The translations under genes and the position numbers were made by a program. Positions 54,787 through 63,962 of a stretch of 64,000 nt of DNA are shown one piece after another (position 1 is the first letter of the stretch; the number at the start of each line of letters is the position of its first letter). The notes beneath the pieces are model-generated. The model was not told where the DNA came from and ran no database searches. It saw only the letters and a list, made by a program, of their open reading frames with translations. Source of the DNA: Bremerella alba (lineage in GTDB: Bacteria; Planctomycetota; Planctomycetia; Pirellulales; Pirellulaceae); NCBI RefSeq assembly GCF_013618625.1, contig NZ_JABRWO010000005.1, forward strand, positions 349,977-413,976, in the 5' to 3' direction.

Positions 54787-54851
54787 CGGCAAGAACCTGA
54801 ACTAAGCAAGGAGAATGTCGGAGGGAAGGATAGGGGGAAGTCGGCGTCGTC

Positions 54852-55082
54852 TTAGTGGCAACCGCCGGGGCCACATTGCGGCAGACCACACCCGCCGCCG
54901 CTAGGCATCGGGCCGCAAACAGGCAGGTCGTTCGATCTGCCGCCGGTGTGGGCGGCTGGCACGCTCCAGGCCTTTTCTAATTTAGCACTGCCACACTGAG
55001 GGCATTTCGGCTTGTCGCTACCACGCACCAGCAGCTCAAACTGGCTCTGGCACGCCTGGCAATTGTATTCAAACAGCGGCAT
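54852..55082 (-). CDS. FmdB-type zinc ribbon protein
   Basis: A 76-residue protein. MPLFEYNCQACQSQFELLVRG and CPQCGSAKLEK give the CxxC...CxxC zinc ribbon of the FmdB family, often called a regulatory domain. The tail is Gly/Cys-rich (SGGGCGLPQCGPGGC) and could hold another metal. The ATG at 55082 gives the usual family start MPLFEY; the longer frame at 55100 is not needed. It is read away from nnrE and shares the 80-base gap with it. Confidence 0.9.
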   Translation of the reverse strand: MPLFEYNCQACQSQFELLVRGSDKPKCPQCGSAKLEKAWSVPAAHTGGRSNDLPVCGPMPSGGGCGLPQCGPGGCH

Positions 55083-55162
55083 CGGTTCACCTGAGATCAA
55101 AATCGGATAGAGTCAATGGAAAGCCACCCGTATTGTAAATCATACCCCAGGAAACTCCATCC

Positions 55163-55837
55163 ATGTCTGTTCGACCTTTGCTAACCCGCGAGCAGTCGCG
55201 TGCCGTCGACACGCTGGCCGCCGAGAAGTACCACATTCCTGGCGTGATTCTCATGGAAAACGCCGGGCGAGGCAGTGCCGAGTTGCTCTTCGCCCGAAAA
55301 CCCGCCAACGTGCTGATTTGCTGCGGCCCCGGCAACAATGGTGGCGATGGCTACGTCATTGCCCGGCACCTCGACCTGCTGGGCGTGCCTGTCATAATCG
55401 CCTTGTTCTGTTCGCGCGAACGAATTCAAGGGGACGCACTGATCAATTTTAAGATCATTGAAGCCGCTGGCATTGAGATTCTCGACTGCGCCGCTGAGCA
55501 TCTTTGCGAATCGTTCGCCGCACAGCTTTCGCAGGCCGATTGGGTCATCGATGCGATGCTAGGCACCGGGGTCACTTCGCCGCCGCGCGAGCCAATTGCC
55601 TCGGCCATTGGCCAGATCAATGCGTCGAAGGCCCAAGTCATGGCGATCGACATTCCCAGCGGCCTCGACTGTGATACCGGCCAACCCAATGCCCCCACGA
55701 TCGAAGCCGATTTCACCGCCACCTTTGTGACCTCGAAACCAGGCTACCAAAAGCCAGCGGCCCAATCCTATGTGGGGGAAGTGCATGTCGTTGACATCGG
55801 CACCCCCCAGGCCCTATTGCGCGAAGTGTTGAGGTAG
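55163..55837 (+). CDS. nnrE: NAD(P)H-hydrate epimerase
   Basis: Repairs damaged NAD(P)H by interconverting the R and S hydrates (YjeF N-terminal domain). The 224 residues contain MENAGRGSAEL, the phosphate-binding CGPGNNGGDGYVIARHL, WVIDAMLGTGVTSPP and DIPSGLDCDTG, all typical; the conserved Asp and Asn for catalysis are present. It is not fused to the dehydratase domain that many bacteria have, so NnrD must be encoded elsewhere. It is convergent with a GNAT gene, 6 bases apart. Confidence 0.93.
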   Translation: MSVRPLLTREQSRAVDTLAAEKYHIPGVILMENAGRGSAELLFARKPANVLICCGPGNNGGDGYVIARHLDLLGVPVIIALFCSRERIQGDALINFKIIEAAGIEILDCAAEHLCESFAAQLSQADWVIDAMLGTGVTSPPREPIASAIGQINASKAQVMAIDIPSGLDCDTGQPNAPTIEADFTATFVTSKPGYQKPAAQSYVGEVHVVDIGTPQALLREVLR

Positions 55838-55843
55838 TGCGAT

Positions 55844-56335
55844 TCACTTCGCTTCGATCGGCTTCTTCCAGAAACTCATCGCGTCGGTGGCCGGGTCTCC
55901 TGGGACAAAGCCGTGGCGTAGATATAACTGACGGGCTCGGTTGTCGGCTCGCACTTCTAAGGTGACCTGCGTGCAGTGTTCGTCTTGGGCCAACTGATCG
56001 ACCGCTTCCAGCAAGGCACGGCCAACCCCTTGCCCCCGGGCTTCCGGCACGACGGCCAGATCATGGATATTGATCAGCGGCCGGGCCTGGAAGGTTGAGA
56101 AACCGAGAAAACAATTCGCCAGCCCGACAAACTGCCCATCGGCCCGAGCGAGGAGCCCGCGATACGTTTCGACCTGCTGCAAACGCGGAATCAGATTCTG
56201 CTGAACGTCGGACGGCAACGAAGCATTGCCCCCCATCGGATCGCAGGCGTATTGATCTAACAAATTCAGCAGCGCATCGGCATGCTGCGGGTTGCTAAGG
56301 TCGATGCGAATGATCTGGCCCGAGAAAGCTGACAT
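55844..56335 (-). CDS. GNAT-family N-acetyltransferase
   Basis: A 163-residue acetyltransferase. The acetyl-CoA loop is in VVPEARGQGVGRALLEAV (motif A), preceded by the LINIHDLAV strand and followed by the VTLEVRADNRARQLYLRHGF block (motif B). The length is normal for the family. The substrate cannot be assigned. A hydrophobic or membrane part is missing, so it is cytoplasmic. It is read in the same direction as the cyclase gene, about 120 bases downstream of it. Confidence 0.9.
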   Translation of the reverse strand: MSAFSGQIIRIDLSNPQHADALLNLLDQYACDPMGGNASLPSDVQQNLIPRLQQVETYRGLLARADGQFVGLANCFLGFSTFQARPLINIHDLAVVPEARGQGVGRALLEAVDQLAQDEHCTQVTLEVRADNRARQLYLRHGFVPGDPATDAMSFWKKPIEAK

Positions 56336-56455
56336 GCTTCAAACTCGCTATTTCGGTTTGCCAATCGCCGAAGAGGTGACTTCCCGGCCCCTCAATCCAC
56401 CGCTGAGCTAGTCAGTACCGTCACTCCGCCTCGGATGCTGGGAACGCGGTAGAAG

Positions 56456-57391
56456 CTAGTCGTTCGCGCTTTGGATATTGTCGAAGTCGAGGTCCTTCCA
56501 CTTCATCGCACGCCGCGAAGGCTCGATACGGAGGACCACTTCCCCTTCTTGGAACAGTCGCACCGTTCCGTTGGACTCGCTGACGGCAATCGAGATGCCC
56601 TTGGTCTTCTTGCTGATCGCAGCCGCCGCCCAATGCCGTGCCCCCAACCCTTTGCTGAGGGTGACGCTGGCCGAGGTGACGTCCAGCATGCGGCCGGCGG
56701 CTTCGACGGTGCCATCGGCAGCCACGACGAACGCGCCATCGAGCTGGGCAATTTCTTTTAAGTTCTCGCGAACGCTGCGATCGGCGATGTTGCGATCTTT
56801 TTTGGCGTACCCTTTAAGCGGATCGAAACCGCTGGGGGCGCTGTTCCCGAGAACCTTGCGATGATCGCCAACCACAAAGCAGGTGCCCACCGGCTTGCCT
56901 TCGCGGCCCTCGCGACCGATCTCGACGGCCAGATCGACGACGATTTTGAGCGTTTCTAACGGGACACTTGTTTCCAGCTTGCGAAGATCTCGCGAAGTCA
57001 GGCGGCCCAGGCGTTCGTCCAGACGAATGAAACTGATCGTGTCGATACGCTCTTCGTCGAAGCCGCTATACAGGGCGACGACCTTGGCCCCGGTCGAAAG
57101 CTGATCGTTGGCGACTGCTTCAACCAAGGCGTGCATCAGCTTTTCGAGAATGGGGCTCTCTTCCAGTTCGACCACCACACCGTGCAGGTCAGTCTCGTCG
57201 ATACCTTCTAAGAACTCTTGGCGATCGGCGGCCACAATGACTTTGTGGTTATCGGCGACGGCCTTGAGCTTGTCCCACTCTGGCTGGCCATCCACAAATA
57301 TGAGTACCGCGTCTGCCTCGGCGATTTCGAGCATACGAATCGCGAGCTTTAGAAACTCGGTGAACTGACTCGATAGCTTTTGATATTTCAT
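56456..57391 (-). CDS. Diadenylate cyclase-like (DisA_N domain) protein
   Basis: A 311-residue protein with a C-terminal DAC domain (about 165-285) of the kind that makes c-di-AMP from two ATP. The DGA motif is at 218-220 (QLDGAFVVAADG) and the usual RHR motif reads RHW at 252-254 (GLGARHWAAAAIS); VSESNGTVRLF follows. The N-terminal 150 residues form an alpha-beta domain (DAVLIFVDGQPEWDKLKAVA, VVALYSGFDEERID) absent from DisA and CdaA. There are no membrane helices. The Trp change may alter activity. The ATG at 57391 is chosen over the frame at 57451. No c-di-AMP phosphodiesterase is near. Confidence 0.85.
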   Translation of the reverse strand: MKYQKLSSQFTEFLKLAIRMLEIAEADAVLIFVDGQPEWDKLKAVADNHKVIVAADRQEFLEGIDETDLHGVVVELEESPILEKLMHALVEAVANDQLSTGAKVVALYSGFDEERIDTISFIRLDERLGRLTSRDLRKLETSVPLETLKIVVDLAVEIGREGREGKPVGTCFVVGDHRKVLGNSAPSGFDPLKGYAKKDRNIADRSVRENLKEIAQLDGAFVVAADGTVEAAGRMLDVTSASVTLSKGLGARHWAAAAISKKTKGISIAVSESNGTVRLFQEGEVVLRIEPSRRAMKWKDLDFDNIQSAND

Positions 57392-57538
57392 CCTCGGCAG
57401 AGTTTCATTTCGCAGATGTGAAGCCGGCCAATAACGCGTATGTGCCGACAATCGTAGGACAGATCACCTCCACTGACAAGCGCTGCCCGGCAATTTCAGG
57501 ACCTGGGCCCGCCAATTTTTCAGAGAAACTGCCTGCGA

Positions 57539-59158
57539 CTAGTCGTGCGACGTTTGCAGAATCTCTGCGGTGCGACTGCCAGGCTTGGTTCCGAACACGA
57601 GTTGCTCGTACAACACCAACGCGTGAAGGGCATGTCCCTTGGGGCCAATGCTCCAATCGTGTTTCGGGTTTCGCTCGAGGATCGTCGTAACGTAGTTCAC
57701 GGCCTTGACGATTTCGGGCGAGGTTAACTCTTCCGGCGGTAGCGAGAAAATCAGGAACTCGAGGATATGCCCAGAGGTTTGAATTCGACGATCGACGTCG
57801 CGATCCATCCCACGTCCCTCGAACCAATTCGTGCTGAAGCTGCCGTCTTGGTTTTGAATTCGAAACGAATGCTTGTGATAGTCGTTTAGGTAGTCTTTGG
57901 CCTTGGCCCACACGCCATCCATTGGTAAGCCAGCCTTTTCGCGGCTGATCACGGCAAACGCAATGCCGGTCAGGCGGTGCGACCCACCACAGGCAGCACC
58001 CACGACCTGCTGCGTGATTTCCTCTTTGAGCAGTCGCTCTAAGCTCCACTGCTGACCATCACGCGCTGTCCACGTCGCGTCGGCTGGCAGATAGTAGGAA
58101 AGGGAGATCAACTTGAAGGTCAGCTCCGACTTCGGCACGCACGTTTCCTTCTCGAAATCGATCAGGTCCTGAACCGTGAATGACTGGCCGTCGACCTGAA
58201 TTTCGTAGGACGGCGGGACGTAGCTCTGGGCGAGCATGGCCAGGAATTGACCATGATGCCCTTGGACGCGAGGCCCTTGCTTGGCTTCCAGCTTGCCGTT
58301 TTTGATTTCAAACAGACGGTGTCCGCGGCACGGCTTGTTCCAGCAGATCCAACCGATGGTATTGACCGGCTGGCGATATTGGGGCGTACGTATCTGGGCA
58401 TCGACCCCCCACGGCAAAAAGCCGTGCATGGTCTCCCAAATATCGTCCCGAGAAGCATCCGAAGGCTGGGCTCGGTAGTAGTAATTGAGCACCTTGGTAA
58501 TGCGGGGCTGCAATGCACGAACTTCAGCCGGCAGCGGCTTTTCGATCGCGGGCTCTTCTTCTGGCTTTTCTTCGGTTACCGAATCGGCAGCCTCGGCGGG
58601 TTTCTTCTCGGCGACTGGCTCGCCATCCTTGATCGGTCGGGCATCTTTGTCCTGCATCAATTGAGCAGGCTGCTCCGTTTCCGCTTCTTCCGCTGGTTCG
58701 CTGAGCTTGGCTGGCTCGCTAGACTTAACGGGCTCGCTGGGCGTTTCATCCTTCGGCTTTGGCTCGAGCGTCTCGGCAGGTACATCCATCACCTTAGATG
58801 TGTCCGACTTGGGCTCTGCCTTCGGAGCCTCTTGCTCGCTCTTTTCGGCTGGCTTCTCTTCGGCGGTAACAGCACCTTCAGCAGGTTCGTCAGACTTCTC
58901 GCCTGGCTTGGCATCTGATGCCGTGTCTGCTTTGGGCTCTTCCGCGGGCGGTGCAGGCTTGAAGGGGTCTTTTTTCTCTGGCGGGACCGCCGCGATTCGA
59001 ATCATGGGCTTGTCGGCCAAGACCTCTGCCTTGGAACCATCAGCATGATTCAATAGCGGAGCGACGATTACCTCTTGAGCAATCGTGGCGTTTGTCGTGA
59101 GTGTGATAGTACCCCAGAACGCGATCGCGCCGAGGAGTTTTGCATTCCGTCTTAGCAT
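57539..59158 (-). CDS. Exported protein with a low-complexity spacer and an alpha-toroid-like domain
   Basis: A 539-residue protein. A signal peptide (GAIAFWGTITLTTNATIA) leads to a Pro/Glu/Ala/Lys-rich region (about 60-210) of mostly PAEE and KPAE type. The C-terminal half is helical and has motifs like CGGSHRLTGIAFAV and QNQDGSFSTNWFEGRG, which resemble the QDGSF repeats of prenyltransferase/squalene cyclase toroids. The catalytic Asp motif DXDD of cyclases is not obvious. A structural or polysaccharide-binding role is possible. It is separated from the cyclase gene by about 150 bases without features. Confidence 0.75.
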   Translation of the reverse strand: MLRRNAKLLGAIAFWGTITLTTNATIAQEVIVAPLLNHADGSKAEVLADKPMIRIAAVPPEKKDPFKPAPPAEEPKADTASDAKPGEKSDEPAEGAVTAEEKPAEKSEQEAPKAEPKSDTSKVMDVPAETLEPKPKDETPSEPVKSSEPAKLSEPAEEAETEQPAQLMQDKDARPIKDGEPVAEKKPAEAADSVTEEKPEEEPAIEKPLPAEVRALQPRITKVLNYYYRAQPSDASRDDIWETMHGFLPWGVDAQIRTPQYRQPVNTIGWICWNKPCRGHRLFEIKNGKLEAKQGPRVQGHHGQFLAMLAQSYVPPSYEIQVDGQSFTVQDLIDFEKETCVPKSELTFKLISLSYYLPADATWTARDGQQWSLERLLKEEITQQVVGAACGGSHRLTGIAFAVISREKAGLPMDGVWAKAKDYLNDYHKHSFRIQNQDGSFSTNWFEGRGMDRDVDRRIQTSGHILEFLIFSLPPEELTSPEIVKAVNYVTTILERNPKHDWSIGPKGHALHALVLYEQLVFGTKPGSRTAEILQTSHD

Positions 59159-59177
59159 GCGTCTTTGTCTTTAGTTT

Positions 59178-59330
59178 TTAGGCAGCCGGGTGGATGGGTC
59201 GTGGGGCTGCGAGAGATTCATCAAGCAGTTCAAGCTGAAACGTGGGGCGAAATGCAGGATATAGCGTGGTTTCTCGCACATGCGGCTGAGTAAGATAAAA
59301 CACCGCGTTGTCGTTGCGAGGTTCATGCAT
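59178..59330 (-). CDS. Possible small protein (uncertain)
   Basis: A 50-codon frame starting MHEPRNDNAVFYLTQPHVRE and ending LDESLAAPRPIHPAA, with codon use like the neighbours. A larger frame to 59486 exists but does not look coding. GGAA lies next to the ATG, too close for a good ribosome binding site. It precedes the toroid-like protein gene on the same strand by 19 bases, so it may be part of its leader. Confidence 0.38.
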   Translation of the reverse strand: MHEPRNDNAVFYLTQPHVRETTLYPAFRPTFQLELLDESLAAPRPIHPAA

Positions 59331-59534
59331 TTCCGTTTCTGAGATCAGTTTATACGGCACGCCACCGTTATAGCAAACGGCATTGGACACGGTTGAACTA
59401 TAATGAAACCAATGCCCCACCGAGTTTTTGCGCAACCGGTTTACGTTTAGCCACTGGCACAGACTGCGTATCCCACATGTGACCATTTTCTCTAAAGCTC
59501 GTCACGTTAAGATTCGCTCGAAAAAAATCGACGA

Positions 59535-60236
59535 CTACCGCAAGAAGCTTGGCACAAGCTGATCGGCAATCGAGTACGGCGGAGGTTCTGGGCTGCCTCC
59601 CATGGCAAACTCACGCCACTTGCCGGTGTCTCCCTGATAGTCGACGCTGCTCGTCTTACGCAGCGATTCGATCGCCGCATAACGCATCGCCGGATCGCGT
59701 GCATCCAGCGCCGGGACGAGCGCCTCTTTTGCCTTGGGTGTGCTGAATTCCCCTAAGGCCTTCGCTGCGGCAACGCGGACATCGTAGTCTCGGTCGCGGA
59801 TGAGCACATCGGCTAACGCGTCGACCGCTTCAGCATTCTGCGACTCGCCCAATGCGACCACGGCCTCGCGACGAACGTAGGCGTCGTCATCGAAGATCGA
59901 CGATTTCATCGCCGCAAATGCCTCAGGCGAGTTCAATTTAGATAAGCTACGCAGCATATGAACGCGGATCACCTCGTTCGGCTCTTCGGGAAGCGCTTTG
60001 GCGATCTTCGCAGCTTCTTCCGAGCGTCTCTCAGGCGAGAGACTTCGGCCACTGCTGGCTAAATTGTCCAACGCTTCGATCCGCTGTACCGGAGTCGGGC
60101 CGTATTTTGCGAGATCCGCTGGATCATCTTTGTCCCACCAAATGATTGGGTCGACGATCGCACCGTTCGAGGCACATCCGGTCAGTCCTAAAATAAGGGC
60201 TACCAGAATTCCGCAAAGCGGGGACTGCTGGTCCAT
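59535..60236 (-). CDS. HEAT-repeat lipoprotein
   Basis: A 233-residue lipoprotein. The lipobox is LGLTGC (Cys21). From about residue 50 helical HEAT repeats follow, for example VIRVHMLRSLSKLNSPEAFA, YVRREAVVALGESQNAEAVD, and YDVRVAAAKALGEFSTPKAK, RYAAIESLRKT. Such repeats form a curved solenoid for protein contact. The C-terminal end (PPPYSIADQLVPSFLR) is distinct and could be a docking peptide. It has no clear ribosome binding site. It faces the next gene across a 378-base gap without a recognisable gene. Confidence 0.85.
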   Translation of the reverse strand: MDQQSPLCGILVALILGLTGCASNGAIVDPIIWWDKDDPADLAKYGPTPVQRIEALDNLASSGRSLSPERRSEEAAKIAKALPEEPNEVIRVHMLRSLSKLNSPEAFAAMKSSIFDDDAYVRREAVVALGESQNAEAVDALADVLIRDRDYDVRVAAAKALGEFSTPKAKEALVPALDARDPAMRYAAIESLRKTSSVDYQGDTGKWREFAMGGSPEPPPYSIADQLVPSFLR

Positions 60237-60614
60237 GAATATTGTCCAACTGGCCTAGGAGTAAATTCTTGTTGCGACGTAAGCGGGCAGACGCTACCAA
60301 AATGATCGGCCCTGTTCCAGGTGAATTCCCACTCAATTTTTATCTCTACGAGGACCCCCTTAAAAAGTTCTAGAGATTGTTTCCCACACCACCAAAAACC
60401 TGATATGGTAACGGCTTAGCGTGATCTCGCGGGAGGCAAACCCTAGCGATGTGGGTCCTCATATCCCAAGATTTGGCGCTTTACAGCGAAACACTGGCGG
60501 TGATTTCATTCAAATTTGCGTGGACTTCGCCCAAAACATGACAACTCGTCGCTCCGTACCTAGAGACCCCTGTTGGGTTGTCTCTCGCTCTTCACCCCCA
60601 ATGGGAGGCCTCCG

Positions 60615-61145
60615 GTGATCGATCCTCAACAACATGCCAAGAATCGCGGGCTCGTCGAGTCGATACTCCAGTATGTGCCTGGATTTTCAGGCTACCTGGG
60701 TCGCGAGTATCGCCGCGAGAGCGATAGCATGACCCGCACCTTCCTGGCCGACAAACTTCAGAAATCGAAGAAGGGTCTCGACGAGTACGGCAACACGCTC
60801 GTGGGGCTTGGGACGCTCGATCAGCTTCCGCTGCTGGAACGGCTTCGCAGCCGGTTAGACCTGGCCATCAATCGCTTGAAGTCCCAGATGCCTGGCTACA
60901 GTGGTTTCTTCGACTTCGTGCAAGTTGATGAAGAGTTACTGACTGACATCTACGAACACGACCTGGCCCTCGTCCAACAAGTCGACGGCCTGGCCACCGA
61001 AATTCAAAACCTGGGCACCTCGCAGCTGACGCCAGCGCAAGTGGTGCCTGAAATCACCGCGAAGATCGACGGTCTACTCGGCAAGATCGACCACCGCGAA
61101 AACATGCTCAAAGGTGTCGCCGCCGGCCCCGACGCGCCGCAGTAA
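60615..61145 (+). CDS. Hypothetical helical protein upstream of an SPFH gene
   Basis: A 176-residue helical protein. LVESILQYVPGFSGYLGREY at the N-terminus and LDLAINRLKSQMPGYSGFFD share a P-G-[FY]-S-G pattern, so an internal duplication is possible. The rest, including TDIYEHDLALVQQVDGLATE and KIDGLLGKIDHRENMLK, is coiled-coil-like. GTG at 60615 is preferred since GGGAGG lies 6 bases upstream; the longer frame from 60573 is not. It is next to the SPFH gene on the same strand, a plausible partner in a membrane-stress complex. Confidence 0.7.
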   Translation: MIDPQQHAKNRGLVESILQYVPGFSGYLGREYRRESDSMTRTFLADKLQKSKKGLDEYGNTLVGLGTLDQLPLLERLRSRLDLAINRLKSQMPGYSGFFDFVQVDEELLTDIYEHDLALVQQVDGLATEIQNLGTSQLTPAQVVPEITAKIDGLLGKIDHRENMLKGVAAGPDAPQ

Positions 61146-61197
61146 CCCCAACGCACCGGGTACCAATGCCCCAACGCCCCAATCTTTTCCTTCCCAA

Positions 61198-61264
61198 GGG
61201 AGAGGACTAGGGTGAGGGTTGGCGAAGCGGGTACCAGGTTCGCCCCTCACCCTAACCCTCTCCC
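61198..61264. repeat. Inverted repeat of CCCTCACCCTAACCCTCTCCC type
   Basis: GGGAGAGGACTAGGGTGAGG and its mirror (CCTCACCCTAACCCTCTCCC) flank a spacer with GGCGAA...TTCGCC. This kind of intergenic repeat is common in many bacteria. It lies between the helical protein gene and the SPFH gene. Confidence 0.85.
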
Positions 61265-61365
61265 CCGAGGGGCGAGGGGACAAGACTACTGAAAACGACG
61301 ACTACACATTTTTTCAAAAACAACCATCTCATCGTCCATAACCGTATTAGAAAGAGAGAACCCTG

Positions 61366-62793
61366 ATGAGCCTGCAACTGGAAGTCATTCAGTTTTTCGA
61401 TAACTCGAATCGCTCCATCGTGCATCGCATGCCGCCGGAGGGCTCGGCCGCTATCAAGTATGGTGCCCAGCTGATCGTGCAGCAGAATCAGGAAGCCGTC
61501 TTCTTCATGGACGGCAAGGCGATGGATACGTTCGGCCCCGGCCGCTACACGCTGCAGACGCAGAACATCCCGCTGATCACCAAGATTCTCACCATCCCGT
61601 GGGAAAAGTCTCCGTTTCAGGCGTCGGTCTATTACTTCGGTAAACAGACCTTCCTCGACCAAAAATGGGGCACGCGTCAGCCGATCACCATTCGCGATCG
61701 CGATTTCGGCATGATCCGCCTGCGTAGCTTCGGGAAGTTCTCGTTCCGCGTGGTCGACGCGCCACTGATGCTCAACACGATCGTCGGCAGCCAAGGTAAA
61801 TACACCACCGACGAAGTCAGCAGCTACTTGAAAGACCTGATCGTCTCGCGTCTGACCGATCTGCTCGGGACGTCGCAAATCAGCATGCTCGACCTGCCGA
61901 GCAAGTTCGACGAGATCGCCGCTGGTACCCGGATCAAAGTCGCCGACGACTTCGCCAAGTACGGACTCGAGCTGGCCGACTTCTTCATCAACGCGATCAC
62001 GCCGCCGGAAGAAGTGCAAAAGGCGATCGACGCACGCAGCAGCATGGGAGCGATCGGCGACCTTCGCGCCTTCACCATGTACCAGGCCGCCAACAGCATG
62101 AGCAAGATGGCCGAGAACAGTGGGGAAGGGGGCGGCGCTGGCCCCGGAGCCATGCAAATGGGCATGGGTGCCGGCTTCGGTATGATGATGCCAGGCATGA
62201 TGCACTCGGCCATGCAAGGGTATCAACAGCCTGGTGCACCACCCCAAGGCGGCCCCGGCGCCCAGCCGATGGGCGCCCCAACCGGCCCCAACCCAGGCCC
62301 CGTTCCCACCGGCGCTGTCGCAGGCGGAGGGATGAGCTTCGACGACCTACAAGGCAGCCCTGCCGCTCCCGCGCCCACCCCGAATTTCAGCGCCAAGGAC
62401 ATCATCAAAGCAGTCGCCCAGTCCAGTAACTGGCCTCTGACTGAAACCAGCGAAAACCAGTGGACCATCAATGTCCCAGTGAGTTCGCTTCGCAAACAAA
62501 ACGTGAGCGTTACCTTCGGTCAGAAAGATGACGACGGCAACCAACTGGTCGTCTACAACAGCCTGTGCGGCCCGGCCAACGAACGCAACGCAATGGCCTT
62601 GCTGCGGTACAACACCAAGATGATTCACGGAGCATTCGCCATCGAAAAAGGTGCCAGCGGAGAAGTGATCACCGTCCGCGCCAACCAACTAGCCGACGCC
62701 GTCGATCAACTGGAAGTCACCAAGACCATCACCGCGATTGCCTGGCAGGCCGATAAGGTAGAAGAGAAATTGCTGGGGACCGATAACTACTAG
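61366..62793 (+). CDS. SPFH-domain protein with an added C-terminal domain
   Basis: A 475-residue protein. The SPFH/YdjI-like part is about 1-225: [51 protein letters not shown], and [17 protein letters not shown] with [18 protein letters not shown]. After it come Gly/Met/Pro-rich turns ([18 protein letters not shown], then [17 protein letters not shown]). Where related proteins often end in a zinc ribbon, this one ends in a 130-residue alpha-beta domain (about 345-475; [38 protein letters not shown]), which may be YbjN-like. A role in membrane organisation or stress is inferred from the family. Confidence 0.85.
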   Translation: MSLQLEVIQFFDNSNRSIVHRMPPEGSAAIKYGAQLIVQQNQEAVFFMDGKAMDTFGPGRYTLQTQNIPLITKILTIPWEKSPFQASVYYFGKQTFLDQKWGTRQPITIRDRDFGMIRLRSFGKFSFRVVDAPLMLNTIVGSQGKYTTDEVSSYLKDLIVSRLTDLLGTSQISMLDLPSKFDEIAAGTRIKVADDFAKYGLELADFFINAITPPEEVQKAIDARSSMGAIGDLRAFTMYQAANSMSKMAENSGEGGGAGPGAMQMGMGAGFGMMMPGMMHSAMQGYQQPGAPPQGGPGAQPMGAPTGPNPGPVPTGAVAGGGMSFDDLQGSPAAPAPTPNFSAKDIIKAVAQSSNWPLTETSENQWTINVPVSSLRKQNVSVTFGQKDDDGNQLVVYNSLCGPANERNAMALLRYNTKMIHGAFAIEKGASGEVITVRANQLADAVDQLEVTKTITAIAWQADKVEEKLLGTDNY

Positions 62794-62961
62794 AGATCGC
62801 GTTCCATCTAAACTGCGCAGCGCAAACCAGCACCGAGAGCGACTGACAAGCTCAGTCGTGCTCGGTCAATGGTACAACTTGCGTTTCAAACGCGATTAAC
62901 CCCTCCAGCCCCGGAGGGGCGGCCATTAATAGCCAAGTGCGCAAGCCCCTGGCAGCCGTCC

Positions 62962-63077
62962 GTAGGGTGCTGAGCAGCGCAGCGAATCGCACCATGCACA
63001 ACGTTTTCGCGTTGCCATGGGATGGAGACCGTATTCGGTGCGATACGTTCCGCTTCGCGTCTCTGCTCACACCCTAC
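62962..63077. mobile_element. MITE-like 116-bp inverted-repeat element
   Basis: GTAGGGTG at the left end and CACCCTAC at the right end open inverted arms of about 35-40 bases (GAGCAG, GCGAA and ATCGCACC on the left, with their mirror on the right). The centre is ACGTTTTCGCGTTGCC and some more bases. There is no coding frame. It occupies much of the 305-base gap after the SPFH gene. Confidence 0.75.
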
Positions 63078-63098
63078 TCGAGGTGAAGGGCCGGGTTG

Positions 63099-63962
63099 TT
63101 AGGGTGGACCGCGTTCTTTGGCTTGAGAGTCTCTTTCTAACGCCTGATGTACTCGGTCGCGTCTTCTTTGATGGACTACCTTTTTCGCATGCCCACGAAG
63201 ACGTGGGCATGGCACCCGGTGTTTTGTTGGTAGGGTGGTTGAGGGTTGTTCGTTGCAAGGTGTATCGTGCGGGCGGTTGAGTTCACGCTCCAGCGTGTCG
63301 ATCTCTTCCTGTTTGGCGCATATTTCTCCCTGCAGTTGCAGGTTGAGCGCCTTCATGCGGTAGTAGGTCCAGGCGAAGAACCGCTTCTCTTGATAGGACA
63401 ACGGCTCTTGGATTGGCTGTTTGCTGCGACGGATTTCCCGCTCGCGGTAACGATGGTGAAGCTGACGCTCGCGTTTTGGTCGAGGCTCCAGTGGTGGAAG
63501 CTTAGGAGGCGTGCACTTCTTGGGCTTCTCAACCGTGGGCGGATCTTCCTTGGGGAATTCGTACGCTTCGATCTCGGGATCGATGGGTACTACCAAGGGA
63601 TCTGCCCGGTAACTGGGACCGGCTTCGTCCATTACTCGCGTGAAGTATTCTTCCTCGGTCTCTTGCGGGACCTCTTCGGGCTCACGCGTGATCGCCTCTT
63701 GGGCTTCCTGCCTTCGAATGATCGCGCTCAAGGTTGCCCCTTGCGGGCGGCCCAGCGGATCGTTGCCGTGCTCGGCCCGATGCATGGGGTTCTCGAAGGG
63801 TGGCTCCTCGGGAGGTTCTTTCGGAGGCTCGTCGGCCAGTATCGCCAGGACTTCTCCGCAGCAGGGGCATAGCAGTCGGTTGCCATCGATCACGGCAACC
63901 TGCGAACCGTGCGCGGAGGCGCCCGGTTCGTGTTTTTCAGGTTTTTCGTGGTGATGGGACAT
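63099..63962 (-). CDS. Hypothetical charged protein whose end reads through a repeat
   Basis: A 287-residue hydrophilic protein. A CPCCGE motif (about 32-37) may bind metal. Then follow Pro/Glu-rich runs (EPPKEPPEEPPFENP), a Lys/Arg-rich part (PKRERQLHHRYREREIRRSK), and a coiled-coil (AWTYYRMKALNLQLQGEICAKQEE cut in two by the reading limit, about 195-225). The last ~50 residues are encoded by the CATGCCCACG palindrome at 63188-63211 and flanking spacer DNA (PCPRLRGHAKK), so the original stop was probably lost and the frame extended. No function is known. Confidence 0.65.
   Translation of the reverse strand: MSHHHEKPEKHEPGASAHGSQVAVIDGNRLLCPCCGEVLAILADEPPKEPPEEPPFENPMHRAEHGNDPLGRPQGATLSAIIRRQEAQEAITREPEEVPQETEEEYFTRVMDEAGPSYRADPLVVPIDPEIEAYEFPKEDPPTVEKPKKCTPPKLPPLEPRPKRERQLHHRYREREIRRSKQPIQEPLSYQEKRFFAWTYYRMKALNLQLQGEICAKQEEIDTLERELNRPHDTPCNEQPSTTLPTKHRVPCPRLRGHAKKVVHQRRRDRVHQALERDSQAKERGPP
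63188..63211. repeat. Palindromic CATGCCCACG repeat, copy 2 (inside a coding sequence)
   Basis: CATGCCCACG and CGTGGGCATG with an AAGA loop, identical in its arms to 30707-30730. It lies within the 3' part of the gene 63099-63962. Confidence 0.88.
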
